The position numbers and the translations under genes were made by a program. Positions 7,206 through 15,383 of a DNA stretch of 64,000 nucleotides are shown piece by piece (within the stretch, counting starts at the first letter, position 1; every line of letters begins with the position of its first letter). The notes beneath the pieces were generated by a model that ran no database searches, was not told the origin of the DNA, and was given only the letters and a program-made list of their open reading frames with translations. Source of the stretch: Azospirillum sp. OGB3 (GTDB taxonomy: Bacteria; Pseudomonadota; Alphaproteobacteria; Azospirillales; Azospirillaceae); the NCBI RefSeq assembly GCF_014192915.1, contig NZ_JACHYN010000001.1:682001-746000 (forward strand), in the 5' to 3' direction.

Positions 7206-8062
7206 GCGACTCCGGCTCCGGCTGGTACGACGAGACGCTGCACAAGGACGTGGCCCAGCGCTTGCGCATGGGCCGCATCCTGCACCGCGACCGCACCAGC
7301 CTCCAGGACCTGGTGATCTTCGAGAACCCGGTGCTGGGCCGCGTGATGGCGCTCGACGGCGTCGTCCAGACCACCGAAGGCGACGAGTTCGTCTATCACG
7401 AGATGCTGACCCATGTGCCGATCCTGGCGCATGGGCGCGTCCGCCGCGTGCTGATCGTCGGCGGCGGCGACGGCGGCATGCTGCGCCGCTGCCTGGAGCA
7501 CAAGGCGGTGGAGCGGGTGACGATGGTGGAGATCGACCGTTCGGTGGTCGACCTGTCCATCGCCCATCTGCCGTCGATCAGCGCCGGCGCCTTCGACGAC
7601 CCGCGCACGGATCTGGTGATCGCCGACGGCTGCGCGTTTGTGAAGGAAACGGCGGAGCGGTTCGACGTCGTCATCGTCGATTCCACCGACCCCCACGGGC
7701 CGGGCGCCGTCCTCTTCACCGAGGACTTCTACGCCGACTGCAAGGCGCGGCTGACCCCCGGCGGCGTGCTGGTCACCCAGAACGGCGTGCCGTTCCTCCA
7801 GCCGGGCGAGCTGACGGACAGCCACCGGCGGCTCGGCCGGCTGTTCGCGGACGCGAGCTTCTTCGTGGCGCCGGTGCCCAGCTACTACGGCGGCTTCATG
7901 GCCTTCGGCTGGGCCACCGACGACGCGGCGCTGCGCCGCCAGACGGCGGAGGCGATCCGCCCGCGCTTCGAGGCGGCGGGGCTGGCCACCCGCTACTACA
8001 CGCCCGACATCCACGTCGCCAGCTTCGCCCTGCCGGCCTTCATGCTGGACGCGCTGAAGTAG
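7202..8062 (+). CDS. speE: Polyamine aminopropyltransferase (spermidine synthase)
   Basis: Transfers the aminopropyl group of decarboxylated S-adenosylmethionine to putrescine, giving spermidine and methylthioadenosine. At 286 residues it has the family's usual length. Key motifs are T-E-G-D-E-F-V-Y-H-E-M-L-T-H-V-P, the nucleotide loop V-L-I-V-G-G-G-D-G-G-M-L-R, the acidic V-T-M-V-E-I-D, and the catalytic region V-I-V-D-S-T-D-P-H-G-P-G. Start ATG 7202 overlaps the speD stop by four bases. The speD-speE operon is complete and probably runs from a promoter upstream of speD. Confidence 0.95.
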   Translation: MSDSGSGWYDETLHKDVAQRLRMGRILHRDRTSLQDLVIFENPVLGRVMALDGVVQTTEGDEFVYHEMLTHVPILAHGRVRRVLIVGGGDGGMLRRCLEHKAVERVTMVEIDRSVVDLSIAHLPSISAGAFDDPRTDLVIADGCAFVKETAERFDVVIVDSTDPHGPGAVLFTEDFYADCKARLTPGGVLVTQNGVPFLQPGELTDSHRRLGRLFADASFFVAPVPSYYGGFMAFGWATDDAALRRQTAEAIRPRFEAAGLATRYYTPDIHVASFALPAFMLDALK

Positions 8063-8065
8063 GGC

Positions 8066-9583
8066 TTACGGCGGCTGGAACCCCGGCGGCTTGGCCGCCG
8101 CGGGGCAGGCGTTGGCGGGAAGAGTCTCCGAATCCACGAACTGGGCGGCGGCGGCAACGGCGCAGTCGTCCGACGCGGTGACCAGATGCCCGGCGCTGCG
8201 GAAGACCAGATGCCGGCTCTTCGGCAGGGTCGCCGCGGCGCGCTCCGCCCAGTCCGGCGGGGTCAGCGGGTCGTAGGCGCCGGAGAGCAGAAGCACCGGC
8301 ACCGCGCTGGCCACCGGCAGCCGCTCCGACGCCTCCTGCGCGGCGGCGGGCCATTGGGCGCAGACGCGCCGGCCGGGATCGTCGGCGGTGACCGCGCCGT
8401 AGGGGGCGAAGCGGCGCGCGGCGTCGGCCAGCCTCAGCGGGTCGGCGGGGTTCACCGTCTCCCGGCATTCGATGGAAAAGGCCATGCCCTCCGCCGAGTC
8501 GGGGTCACCCAGCCAAGGGGCGGGCACCCAGTCGGTCAGGCGGTCGTACCGCCCGCGCCACGCCCGTTCGATCAGGGCGGGCAGGCGCGGCACGCTCTCG
8601 CCCTCGGCCATCGCCTCCAGCAGGGCCGACAGGGCGGCGGCGCTGTCCAGCCGCGCCCAGCGCGGGATCTCCGGATCGCCCACCGGCACGTCCACCGGGG
8701 CCTTGCCCAGCCGCTCCACCAGTTCCAGAAGATGGCGCTCCAGGTCCGGATAGGCGGCGCGGCACACGCGGTTGGCCGCGCAGTCGTCGAACAGCCGCTT
8801 GAACGCCCGGTGCGCCAGCCAGGGCGCCTCCTCCGTCGCGTTGACGTCGGGCGGGTAGATGGAATCGAGCACCGCCGTGCGCACCCGCCCGCCGTGGCGC
8901 CGCAGGATCTCCAGCGCCACCCGCGTGCCGTAGGACACGGCGAACAGGTTGACCCGCTGCGCGCCCAGCGCCGCGGCGACGTCCATGGCGTCGTCGGCGG
9001 CGATGGGGGTGGTGAACATGGCGCCGTCCAGCCCGTTGGCGGTGAAGCGGTCGCGGCAGGCGGCGATGGCGGTGCGCTCCAGCGCGGCGCGGCGGTCCCG
9101 CGACACCGGGCGCAGGCGGGGCGAGGCGCCCAGCACGTCCAGCTCCGGACAATCGGTGTCCGGCTCGGCCCGTCCGGCGCCGCGCGGGTCGAACAGAACG
9201 ACGTGGCGCGACCGGCGGAACCCGGCGGTCAGCGACCACCACACCTCCATCCGCTCCTCCACCGCCTCGCCGCTGCCGAAGGGGGAGGCGCCGGGGCCGC
9301 CCTCCAGGAACAGGACGGGGTCGGGGGAGGGCTGCTTGGCGGTGGACAGCAGGACGACGACCGGCAGTCGAAAGGCCCGCGTCGCCGGCCGGTCGCGCCG
9401 GTCGGGCACGCCGACGGTCCCGCACAGCGCGGCCTCCCCCTCCGGCACGGAGAACGAGCAGGGGCCGGGCACGAAGCGGGGGTCGGCCCGGGCCGGCGCC
9501 GGGGCCAGCGAGGGCGCCACCGACACCGCCAGCAGGGCAGCGGCCAGGGTCTCCAACCACCGATGATGGGCGCGTCTCGTCAC
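8066..9583 (-). CDS. Secreted alpha/beta hydrolase (TAP-like peptidase)
   Basis: A 505-residue alpha/beta hydrolase of the tripeptidyl/prolyl aminopeptidase group. An N-terminal signal peptide is evident (basic start, then a hydrophobic A-A-A-L-L-A-V-S stretch ending near A-R-A-D), so it should be exported. The oxyanion-hole motif L-E-G-G-P-G-A-S and the V-L-F-D-P-R-G-A-G-R block precede the nucleophile elbow F-A-V-S-Y-G-T-R, where Ser is the likely nucleophile. The TAP C-terminal domain follows, with L-L-L-S-G-A-Y-D-P-L-T-P-P supplying the acid and S-A-G-H-L-V the histidine. Several paired cysteines fit a periplasmic location. Substrate unknown. It ends three bases from speE on the opposite strand. 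Confidence 0.85.
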   Translation of the reverse strand: MTRRAHHRWLETLAAALLAVSVAPSLAPAPARADPRFVPGPCSFSVPEGEAALCGTVGVPDRRDRPATRAFRLPVVVLLSTAKQPSPDPVLFLEGGPGASPFGSGEAVEERMEVWWSLTAGFRRSRHVVLFDPRGAGRAEPDTDCPELDVLGASPRLRPVSRDRRAALERTAIAACRDRFTANGLDGAMFTTPIAADDAMDVAAALGAQRVNLFAVSYGTRVALEILRRHGGRVRTAVLDSIYPPDVNATEEAPWLAHRAFKRLFDDCAANRVCRAAYPDLERHLLELVERLGKAPVDVPVGDPEIPRWARLDSAAALSALLEAMAEGESVPRLPALIERAWRGRYDRLTDWVPAPWLGDPDSAEGMAFSIECRETVNPADPLRLADAARRFAPYGAVTADDPGRRVCAQWPAAAQEASERLPVASAVPVLLLSGAYDPLTPPDWAERAAATLPKSRHLVFRSAGHLVTASDDCAVAAAAQFVDSETLPANACPAAAKPPGFQPP

Positions 9584-9717
9584 GCGGGTCGATCGTCCTC
9601 AGCAGCGAAAGGGCGGGCGGCGATCGGCCGGGCGATGGCCCTTCCACCGGTCCCACCCCTTTTGATGCTTTCTCTTTGACCCAGCGGGGCGGGCTTGTCC
9701 AGGACAAGAGGAATTCC

Positions 9718-9783
9718 GTCCGTCCAGGCCCCCGTCCGTCCAGGCCCCCGTCCGTCCTGGGCCCCGTCCGTTCTGGGCCCTGG
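9718..9783. repeat. Minisatellite of 16-17 bp units
   Basis: Three to four degrading units based on CCGTCCGTCCAGGCCC lie just beyond the opgC stop codon. The last units change to CCTGGGCC. The region is a plausible variable-number repeat between strains. Confidence 0.7.
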
Positions 9784-9788
9784 CGCGT

Positions 9789-10994
9789 TCAGCCCCGGGA
9801 GGAGCCCATCCGGACGGCGCCCCGCTCCGCCGGCTTGGCGCGGCTCCGCTCCCGCCACAAGGCGGGGATGGCGAGGCTGGCGACGCTGGCGAGCAGCAGG
9901 ACCGCCTTGGTGAGCTGGTTGAAGGGGCCGCCGAACAGGTCGATCAGCAGGATCGCGTAGGCGACCAGCACGTGGAACAGATAGACCTGCAGCGAGTGCC
10001 GCCCCAGCAGCCGGAGGAAGGGCAGGTTGAACAGCGCGGTGAGCAGCCGGGCGGTGCCGGCGGCAACCGGGTGGGACGACCGCGGCCCGGCGATGAGCAG
10101 CCAGGACACGGCATAGGCCAGCGCCGCGAAGTTCACGAGGTAGATGAGGCTGAACTCGGTGCGGTCGACGTAGCGCAGGAAACGCTCGCCGACGATCGGG
10201 GTGACCAGCTCATGGACGAAGGACAGGTGCCAGGCCGCGCAGACCACCACGGTCACCAGCGCCGGAACCAGCCAGGGCGGCCGCTCGACCGGGAACCAGC
10301 GGTCGGTGTCGAAGCGGCCCCGCTGGACGGCGCTGCCGATCAGCAGACCGGCGACGTAGAGCACCTGCCAAGCGAGCGGGTTGAACGGCCCGCGCACCGC
10401 CAGACCGTCGCTGAGCCGCCCCAACCCGTCGTCGAGCGCGCTCAGCACCGGCACATGCAGGCCCATCTGCACGGCGGCCCACAGCGCGGCGCTGCCCAGC
10501 GCGACCTTGCGGGCGTGGCCGTCGAGGATCAGGCGGAGCAGCAGCGGCGTCGCCGCGAGATAGAGGATGTACTGGATCAGCAGATCCGTGAAGGTCGGGG
10601 AGTGCAGGAGGAGCGCGCTCGCCAGCAGGGTGCCGGGCTCCAGCCAAGCCAGATGGCCGAGGAAGCCGCCCAGCGGCTCCCGCGCGCCGGGCACCAGAAC
10701 CACCATGGCGGTGACCAGCGCGATCACCAGCATGGTCGAGACGTACAGCTCGCGGGCGCGGACGAACAGGCGGCGCCGGGCCGCCTCGGGCGAACGCTGG
10801 GTCCAGACGCGGGTGTAGTACATCCCGGCGACGATGCCCGACAGCAGCACGAAGCCCTGGGCGTCCTGCACATAGCCGAATTCGGCGTGGTTGACCTTGG
10901 CGAGCAGCACGCCGCCGGCCAGCACAACGTGGTTCACCATCATGAAGACGAGGAAATACCCCCGCAGCCCGTCGAGCGTCGCGGAACGGCTCAT
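9789..10994 (-). CDS. opgC: OpgC-family membrane acyltransferase
   Basis: A 401-residue polytopic membrane protein that matches OpgC, the enzyme adding succinyl groups to osmoregulated periplasmic glucans in alphaproteobacteria. It starts T-L-D-G-L-R-G-Y-F-L-V-F-M-M-V-N-H, the family's catalytic-histidine opening. About ten hydrophobic helices follow, ending with L-L-G-R-H-S-L-Q-V-Y-L-F-H, the second typical block of such acyltransferases. The start is at the usual distance from the first motif. The C-terminal tail is basic (R-E-R-S-R-A-K-P) and should be cytoplasmic. No glucan synthase gene is nearby in the window, so this gene seems to stand alone. Confidence 0.88.
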   Translation of the reverse strand: MSRSATLDGLRGYFLVFMMVNHVVLAGGVLLAKVNHAEFGYVQDAQGFVLLSGIVAGMYYTRVWTQRSPEAARRRLFVRARELYVSTMLVIALVTAMVVLVPGAREPLGGFLGHLAWLEPGTLLASALLLHSPTFTDLLIQYILYLAATPLLLRLILDGHARKVALGSAALWAAVQMGLHVPVLSALDDGLGRLSDGLAVRGPFNPLAWQVLYVAGLLIGSAVQRGRFDTDRWFPVERPPWLVPALVTVVVCAAWHLSFVHELVTPIVGERFLRYVDRTEFSLIYLVNFAALAYAVSWLLIAGPRSSHPVAAGTARLLTALFNLPFLRLLGRHSLQVYLFHVLVAYAILLIDLFGGPFNQLTKAVLLLASVASLAIPALWRERSRAKPAERGAVRMGSSRG

Positions 10995-11162
10995 CGGGCG
11001 ACACCCCGCGGCGGCGGCCGGGTGGCGGGGGAATCGGCCGTTTTCATCGGTGCGTGCCGCATCTGTGGCGTCTCCGTTGCTGGCGTCGGTCTCGGTGTTG
11101 GCGCTCCTCGGGCCGCCCCATATTCGTCGTTAACGGATTGTTAATCCTTGCCCGCCGCCGTC

Positions 11163-11193
11163 CGGGGAGCCTTTTCGAACAAAGGCTTCCCCG
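11163..11193. other. Stem-loop between the SDR gene and opgC
   Basis: Arms CGGGGAGCCTTT and AAAGGCTTCCCCG pair with one bulged T around a short loop. It lies about 20 bases past the SDR stop on the minus strand. No T-run follows in that direction, so it may be an mRNA 3'-end stabiliser rather than a classic terminator. Confidence 0.5.
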
Positions 11194-11214
11194 AACCGGT
11201 TCCAGATTCAGGCG

Positions 11215-11967
11215 TTAGGCGTTCAGGCCGCCGTCCACCGTCAGGGTGGCCCCGGAGATCTGCCGCGCCGCCGGGCTGGCCAGGAAGGCGACGGCCGCCG
11301 CCACGTCCTCCGGCTTGCCGTAGCGGCCGAGCGGCGTCTGCGAGCGCAGGATTTCGGCATGGTCGCCGTTCGCCGGATTCATGTCGGTGTCGGTCGCCCC
11401 CGGCTGGACCAGATTCACCGTGATGTCGCGCGGGCCGAGTTCGCGGGCAAGGCCGTGCGTCAGGGCGATCTGCGCCGACTTGGTCATCGCATAGACGGTG
11501 ACGCCCGGGGCGGTGATGCGGTCGGCGAGGCACGACCCGATGAAGACGATGCGCCCCCCGTCCTTGAGATGCGGAATGGCCGCCTGCGCCACCAGCACCG
11601 CCGCGCGCACGTTGACGTCCAGTAGCGCGTCGATGTCGGCGAGGCTCATTTCCGCGACCAAGCCCTGGCGGGCGATGCCGGCGTTGTTGACCAGGATGTC
11701 GAGGCCGCCGAGCACCTCCACCGTTCGCCCGACCAAGTCCGCCATGGCCGCCGGATCGGCGCTGTCGGCCTGGATGGCGACGGCGCGCCGGCCCTTCGCC
11801 TCGATCGCCCGGACCACCTCGGCGGCGCGCTCGGCCGACCGTTCGTAGGAGATCGCCACATCCGCGCCCTTGCCGGCGAGCGCCAGAGCGATGGCGGCGC
11901 CGATGCCGCGCGAACCGCCCGTCACCAGAGCGCGCTTGCCAACCAACTCACCAATCGACTCACCCAT
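11215..11967 (-). CDS. SDR family oxidoreductase
   Basis: Classical short-chain dehydrogenase/reductase, 250 residues. Cofactor motif T-G-G-S-R-G-I-G is at residues 16-23, then the N-N-A-G motif, the catalytic Ser in I-G-S-C, and Y-A-M-T-K with catalytic Tyr and Lys. An N-terminal basic context after the second strand (S-Y-E-R-S) suggests NADP(H). The C-terminal end R-Q-I-S-G-A-T-L-T-V-D-G-G resembles 3-oxoacyl-ACP reductases (FabG) and many regulated detoxification SDRs. It is transcribed away from a TetR-family gene, and the shared gap holds repeated candidate operators. The likely picture is an SDR repressed by its divergent TetR protein. Substrate unknown. Confidence 0.88.
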   Translation of the reverse strand: MGESIGELVGKRALVTGGSRGIGAAIALALAGKGADVAISYERSAERAAEVVRAIEAKGRRAVAIQADSADPAAMADLVGRTVEVLGGLDILVNNAGIARQGLVAEMSLADIDALLDVNVRAAVLVAQAAIPHLKDGGRIVFIGSCLADRITAPGVTVYAMTKSAQIALTHGLARELGPRDITVNLVQPGATDTDMNPANGDHAEILRSQTPLGRYGKPEDVAAAVAFLASPAARQISGATLTVDGGLNA

Positions 11968-11983
11968 GATCCAGCCTTTCTGT

Positions 11984-12124
11984 GTCGTTCGATATAAAAA
12001 TAGCTAGAGGCTGCGGGTGCCCCGGTCAATGATTTTTGTGATGATCGATACAGAATAGAATGCCACCGCCCGCGGCCATTGCCCCCACGCCGCGGCGGGA
12101 TTAAATAGTGATCGATGCAGAAAT
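11984..12124. promoter_or_regulatory. Three related operator-like sites between SDR and tetR
   Basis: Variants of TGTATCGATCA occur three times: TGTGTCGTTCGATAT near 11984 on the plus strand, the complement of TGATCGATACAGA near 12042-12054, and the complement of GTGATCGATGCAGAAA at 12109-12124. The last overlaps the tetR start codon. The core ATCGAT is palindromic. Site number and position fit repression of both genes by the TetR protein. Confidence 0.4.
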
Positions 12125-12804
12125 CACGACCGACTCCGCCCGCCGACGACAGGACCACGGCCCCGCCCCCCGCCCGCGGACGCGGACGGCCGCGCGCTTT
12201 CGACCGCGAGGCCGCCCTGACCCAGGCGACCCGCCTGTTCTGGACCAAGGGCTACGAGGCCACCTCCATCGCCGACCTGACGGAGGCCATGGGGATCGGC
12301 TCGCCCAGCCTTTACGCCGCCTTCGGCTCGAAGGAGGCGCTCTACATCGAGGCGGTGAACCATTACCGCAAAAGCTATGAGGGGCTGGTCTGGGGGCGGT
12401 TTGCTGCCGCCGGCACGGCCCGTGAGGCGGTCATGGCGCTGCTGATGGACTCGGCCGCGGCGCTCACCGGCTGCCGCGGCGACATCCCGCGCGGCTGCAT
12501 GGTGACGCTCTCGGCGGTGGGCAGCGAGGGGCACGCCGAACTGGGCGCGGTGGTGCGCTCGGCGCGCGCCTCGGCGGTCGACATCCTGACGGAGCGCATG
12601 GCGCGGGCCGTGGCCGAGGGCGAGATTCCGGCCTCGGTCGATCTCCACGCGCTCGCCCGTTTCGTGCAGACGGTGCAGGCCGGCATGTCGATCCTCGCCC
12701 GCGACGGCGCGGAGCGCGCCGAGCTGGAAGCCGTGGCCGAGGTCGCGATGCTGGGCTGGGATGCCCGCGTCGGCGGCCGTCCGTCCCCCCGAGCCGCTTC
12801 CTGA
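12115..12804 (+). CDS. TetR/AcrR family transcriptional regulator
   Basis: A 229-residue ligand-responsive repressor. The N-terminal helix-turn-helix is clear after an Ala/Pro/Arg-rich leader: G-R-P-R-A-F-D-R-E-A-A-L, then W-T-K-G-Y-E-A-T-S-I-A-D-L-T-E-A-M-G-I, and S-P-S-L-Y-A-A-F-G-S-K-E-A-L-Y, which is the recognition-helix block. The rest is an all-helical ligand and dimer domain; C-R-G-D-I-P-R-G-C-M resembles the ligand domain of TetR repressors of divergent SDR or thiol-responsive genes, and its two cysteines may matter. It is divergent from the SDR gene. ATG 12115 lies inside one of the candidate operators, which would make it autorepressed. Confidence 0.88.
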   Translation: MQKSRPTPPADDRTTAPPPARGRGRPRAFDREAALTQATRLFWTKGYEATSIADLTEAMGIGSPSLYAAFGSKEALYIEAVNHYRKSYEGLVWGRFAAAGTAREAVMALLMDSAAALTGCRGDIPRGCMVTLSAVGSEGHAELGAVVRSARASAVDILTERMARAVAEGEIPASVDLHALARFVQTVQAGMSILARDGAERAELEAVAEVAMLGWDARVGGRPSPRAAS

Positions 12805-12853
12805 GCCGCTTCGCCTGTTCCGAGGTGAACAGGCGAAGCCGACCCGGTGGCCG

Positions 12854-13489
12854 TCAGTCGCGTTTGATCACGTCCCGCCAGTGGCGGTGCAGACGCGCGA
12901 CGTCGCCGCTGGTCAGGATCGGCATGGCGCCCTGCAACTGGTCATCGGACCAATCCCACCATTTCATCTCGAGCAGCAGCGCGATGAGAGCGTCGTCGAA
13001 GCGCTTGCGGATCACCCGGGCGGGGTTGCCGCCGACGATCGCGTAAGGCTCGACGTCCCGCGTCACCAGCGCCCTCGTGCCGATCACGGCGCCGTCGCCG
13101 ATGGTGATGCCGGGCATGACGATGGCCTCCGAACCGATCCAGACGTCGTTGCCGATCACCGTGTCGCCGGCCGGTTGATAGCCGTTCCGCGCGCTGGCGA
13201 AGGCCGGCACCTCGGGCATCCAGAAGAAGGGAAAGGTGCTGATCCAATCGTTCCGGTGGCCTTGGTTGCCCGCCATGATGAAGGCCGCGCCGGAGCCGAT
13301 CGAGCAGAAGCTGCCGATCACCAGCCGGTCGACGCCCTCGTCCGGGAGAAGAAACCGGGCGCAGTCGTCGAAGCTGTGGCCATGATAATAGCCGGAATAA
13401 TAGCTGTACCGGCCAACGACGATGTTCGGGTTGGTGACCTGCTTGTCCAGCACCATGCCCTTGAACGGGCTTTCGAAGACGTTTTCCAT
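12854..13489 (-). CDS. catB: CatB-type (xenobiotic) O-acetyltransferase
   Basis: Hexapeptide-repeat acetyltransferase of the type-B chloramphenicol acetyltransferase (XAT) class, 211 residues. It transfers acetyl from acetyl-CoA to hydroxyl groups, including that of chloramphenicol in known members. It begins [11 protein letters not shown] and carries the class signature [17 protein letters not shown]. The catalytic His lies in A-G-N-Q-G-H-R. The left-handed helix segment [17 protein letters not shown] follows, then [11 protein letters not shown]. Many environmental alphaproteobacteria carry it as an intrinsic chromosomal gene, and nothing here (composition, mobile elements) suggests recent transfer. 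It is convergent with tetR. Whether it gives resistance in this host cannot be judged. Confidence 0.93.
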   Translation of the reverse strand: MENVFESPFKGMVLDKQVTNPNIVVGRYSYYSGYYHGHSFDDCARFLLPDEGVDRLVIGSFCSIGSGAAFIMAGNQGHRNDWISTFPFFWMPEVPAFASARNGYQPAGDTVIGNDVWIGSEAIVMPGITIGDGAVIGTRALVTRDVEPYAIVGGNPARVIRKRFDDALIALLLEMKWWDWSDDQLQGAMPILTSGDVARLHRHWRDVIKRD

Positions 13490-13737
13490 CAAACCACTCA
13501 CGGCCTGTGAGCCGCCGATCCGGCGGCTTTTCGCCTGCGCGCGGGCGCAGGCAGACACCGCGGGCTCCCCTTCCGGGGCGCGCGCGTTCAGGCTCTGCGC
13601 GTCGAACGCGTCAGAGCACGATGCCGGTGGTACTTGGGGTCGCCTTCATGACGGGAATCCATACCGTGGAAAAAGCGGATCGCCAAGGGCGAAGGCGGAG
13701 CAGCACAACCGCTTGGTCGGGCCGACGGTAATCGGGC

Positions 13738-13767
13738 TTGACGGAAATCATCCGATAGCGGATTAAT
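13738..13767 (+). promoter_or_regulatory. Putative sigma-70 promoter for the small gene at 13795
   Basis: TTGACG (13738-13743) and ATTAAT (13762-13767) are separated by 18 bases, and an AAGGAGAGG ribosome site follows before ATG 13795. The rest of the 305-base gap between catB and this gene (13490-13794) shows only GC-rich imperfect palindromes. Confidence 0.5.
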
Positions 13768-13794
13768 TGCTTCCCTGCACCAAGGAGAGGAGTC

Positions 13795-13995
13795 ATGCAG
13801 ACCTTGTGGAACGCCCTGCTGCGGCAGTGGCTGGACCGCGACGGCGACGATGCCGGCGTGGAGACGCTGAGCGCCCATCTGCGGCGCGACGTCGGGCTGG
13901 ACGGAACCGAAGCGGGCTATGTCCCGGCCCAACACATCCGGGAGCGGAACCTTTCGGAGGCCCGGTCATTTTTGACGTTGCAAGCGTATCGCTGA
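13795..13995 (+). CDS. Small DUF1127-like protein
   Basis: A 66-residue protein with a strong ribosome site (AAGGAGAGG, about 5 bases before the ATG). The middle segment L-S-A-H-L-R-R-D-V-G-L-D resembles the conserved L-x-x-H-L-L-R-D-I-G-L core of the small DUF1127 proteins that are abundant in alphaproteobacteria, some of which bind RNA and affect phosphate or carbon metabolism. The first helix, L-W-N-A-L-L-R-Q-W-L, is amphipathic. No arginine-rich C-terminus is present, so the match is partial. A promoter-like sequence precedes it. Function unknown. Confidence 0.6.
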   Translation: MQTLWNALLRQWLDRDGDDAGVETLSAHLRRDVGLDGTEAGYVPAQHIRERNLSEARSFLTLQAYR

Positions 13996-14389
13996 CAGGC
14001 GATACCCGATCCTGCGGTTTCCCTTCGGGGCCGCGCCTTCCTTCAACCCCTGCCTTCCTTCAACCCACGGAGACCACGATGAAAGCCATCGTACCCACCA
14101 CCCCGAATCGCCGACAGGGCGATTGGTCCGCCCATACCACCCAGCGAGCTAACGGCTCCCTTCTTCAACCCAGCGCATTGGAACGCGAATTCCGGATATC
14201 GAGAGGAAGCCATGTGTGTCTTTTTGGGGTTTTGCGGTCGTTCGGTCTTCGTTGAGCACGCCCACTGGGCCTCTCCGGATCGTTTTTTCGACGCCCGGCG
14301 GGATAACGGGGAATTCGTGATATGGCTTGGACGCCTGAACATCATCTACACACCGGCCCGATGGGGTCCTCGCTCGGGGAGGGTCGCTG
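13996..14389. other. Intergenic region with two weak small ORFs
   Basis: Between the DUF1127-like gene and marR. Two short frames exist on the plus strand: 14079-14255 (58 codons, GGAG before the ATG) and 14212-14412 (66 codons, GAGAGGAAG before the ATG, running into marR). Neither has a recognisable domain, and their amino-acid content looks accidental. A CTTCAACCC word occurs three times (about 14041, 14054 and 14161). One of the frames could be expressed. Confidence 0.4.
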
Positions 14390-14791
14390 ATGCCGGCCCA
14401 TATTCGCCTTGACGAGGTTCGCCCTGACGAGGTGACCACCGTCGTCCATGTGCTCGAGGCGTTTCGCAAGCTCGATCCCGACCTGCCGATCCAGTACGCG
14501 CTGTCCTTCATGACGATCGCGCAGAACGAAGGGATTTCCATCGGCGAGCTTGCGGAACGCCTGGGCATCGCCCAATCCTCCGCGTCGCGCAACGTCGCCG
14601 CGCTCAGCCGCTGGCACAGCTTCGGGAAGGCCGGACTCGACCTCGTCCAGGCCCAGGAAGACCCGCGCGAACGCCGCCGCAAGATCGTCACGCTCACCGA
14701 CACCGGCCGCGCGTTCCTTGAGCAACTGCGCGCCATCGTGACACCGACCGTCCACACCCCGTCCGAACCGCGCCGCGCCCGTTCGGCCTGA
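14390..14791 (+). CDS. MarR family winged-helix regulator
   Basis: A 133-residue MarR-type DNA-binding protein. GGGAGGG precedes ATG 14390 by about 6 bases. The helix-turn-helix is G-I-S-I-G-E-L-A-E-R-L-G-I-A-Q-S-S-A-S-R-N-V-A, and the wing ends D-P-R-E-R-R-R-K-I-V-T-L-T-D-T-G-R. The first dimerisation helix, F-R-K-L-D-P-D-L-P-I-Q-Y-A, begins with the short F-x-x-L-D-P motif seen in phage-type or compact MarR proteins. The wing insert W-H-S-F-G-K-A-G-L-D-L-V-Q is unusual for the family. No divergent partner is obvious, so the target is unknown. Confidence 0.8.
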   Translation: MPAHIRLDEVRPDEVTTVVHVLEAFRKLDPDLPIQYALSFMTIAQNEGISIGELAERLGIAQSSASRNVAALSRWHSFGKAGLDLVQAQEDPRERRRKIVTLTDTGRAFLEQLRAIVTPTVHTPSEPRRARSA

Positions 14792-14888
14792 AACACCCTG
14801 TCCGTCCGTTGAGTTCGGTCCGCAGCGCTTGACCGGGGTGGCCCATCCTGCCACACCAGCCCCGGACCCACCGACGGACCCGCGCGCC

Positions 14889-15368
14889 ATGACCTCCTCC
14901 GCCTGCCCCTGCTGTTCCGGCCTGTCCTTCGAGACCTGCTGCGGCCCGATCCTGGCCGGCGCGCCCGCCGCGACGGCCGAGGCGCTGATGCGGTCGCGCT
15001 ACACCGCCTTCGTGCGCCACGATCTCGACCATGTGGAGCGCACCCACGCGCCGGAGATCCGCGAGGACTTCAACCGCGCCGAAGCGGAGCGGGTGGCCGA
15101 CGAGTGCGACTGGCAGCGTCTGGACGTGCTGCGCGCGACGGAGGAGGGCGACGAGGGCATCGTCGAATTCCTGATCCAGTTCCGCCGCGACGGCCAGGAC
15201 ATGCGCCACCACGAGCGGGCCTCGTTCCGCCGCATCGACGGCCAGTGGCTCTACAGCGCCGGCGAGGTGAACCCCAAGGGCGAGCCGCGCCGGGTCGTCA
15301 AGGTGGGCCGCAACGAGCCCTGCCCCTGCGGGTCGGGGAAGAAGTTCAAGGCCTGCTGCGGCCGCTGA
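14889..15368 (+). CDS. YchJ-family SEC-C motif protein
   Basis: A 159-residue protein of the YchJ / UPF0225 family. Two cysteine clusters bracket it: N-terminal C-P-C-C-S-G with a following C-C-G-P, and a C-terminal SEC-C zinc motif P-C-P-C-G-S-G-K-K-F-K-A-C-C. The middle NTF2-like part, M-R-S-R-Y-T-A-F-V, is the family hallmark. Zinc binding is likely; the cellular role is not established. ATG 14889 was chosen because the first cysteine cluster follows directly; a TTG 60 bases upstream is possible. The next gene, 15 bases on, also encodes a cysteine-cluster protein. Confidence 0.88.
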   Translation: MTSSACPCCSGLSFETCCGPILAGAPAATAEALMRSRYTAFVRHDLDHVERTHAPEIREDFNRAEAERVADECDWQRLDVLRATEEGDEGIVEFLIQFRRDGQDMRHHERASFRRIDGQWLYSAGEVNPKGEPRRVVKVGRNEPCPCGSGKKFKACCGR

Positions 15369-15383
15369 GGGCGGACCCGGATC

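Noticed and set aside
12854..13489. Recently acquired antibiotic-resistance cassette
   Set aside because: catB has the host's composition and no integron, insertion sequence or attachment site next to it.
14212..14412. Possible 66-codon ORF overlapping the marR start
   Set aside because: It has a fair ribosome site but an unlikely amino-acid mix and no domain; kept only as a note in the intergenic entry.
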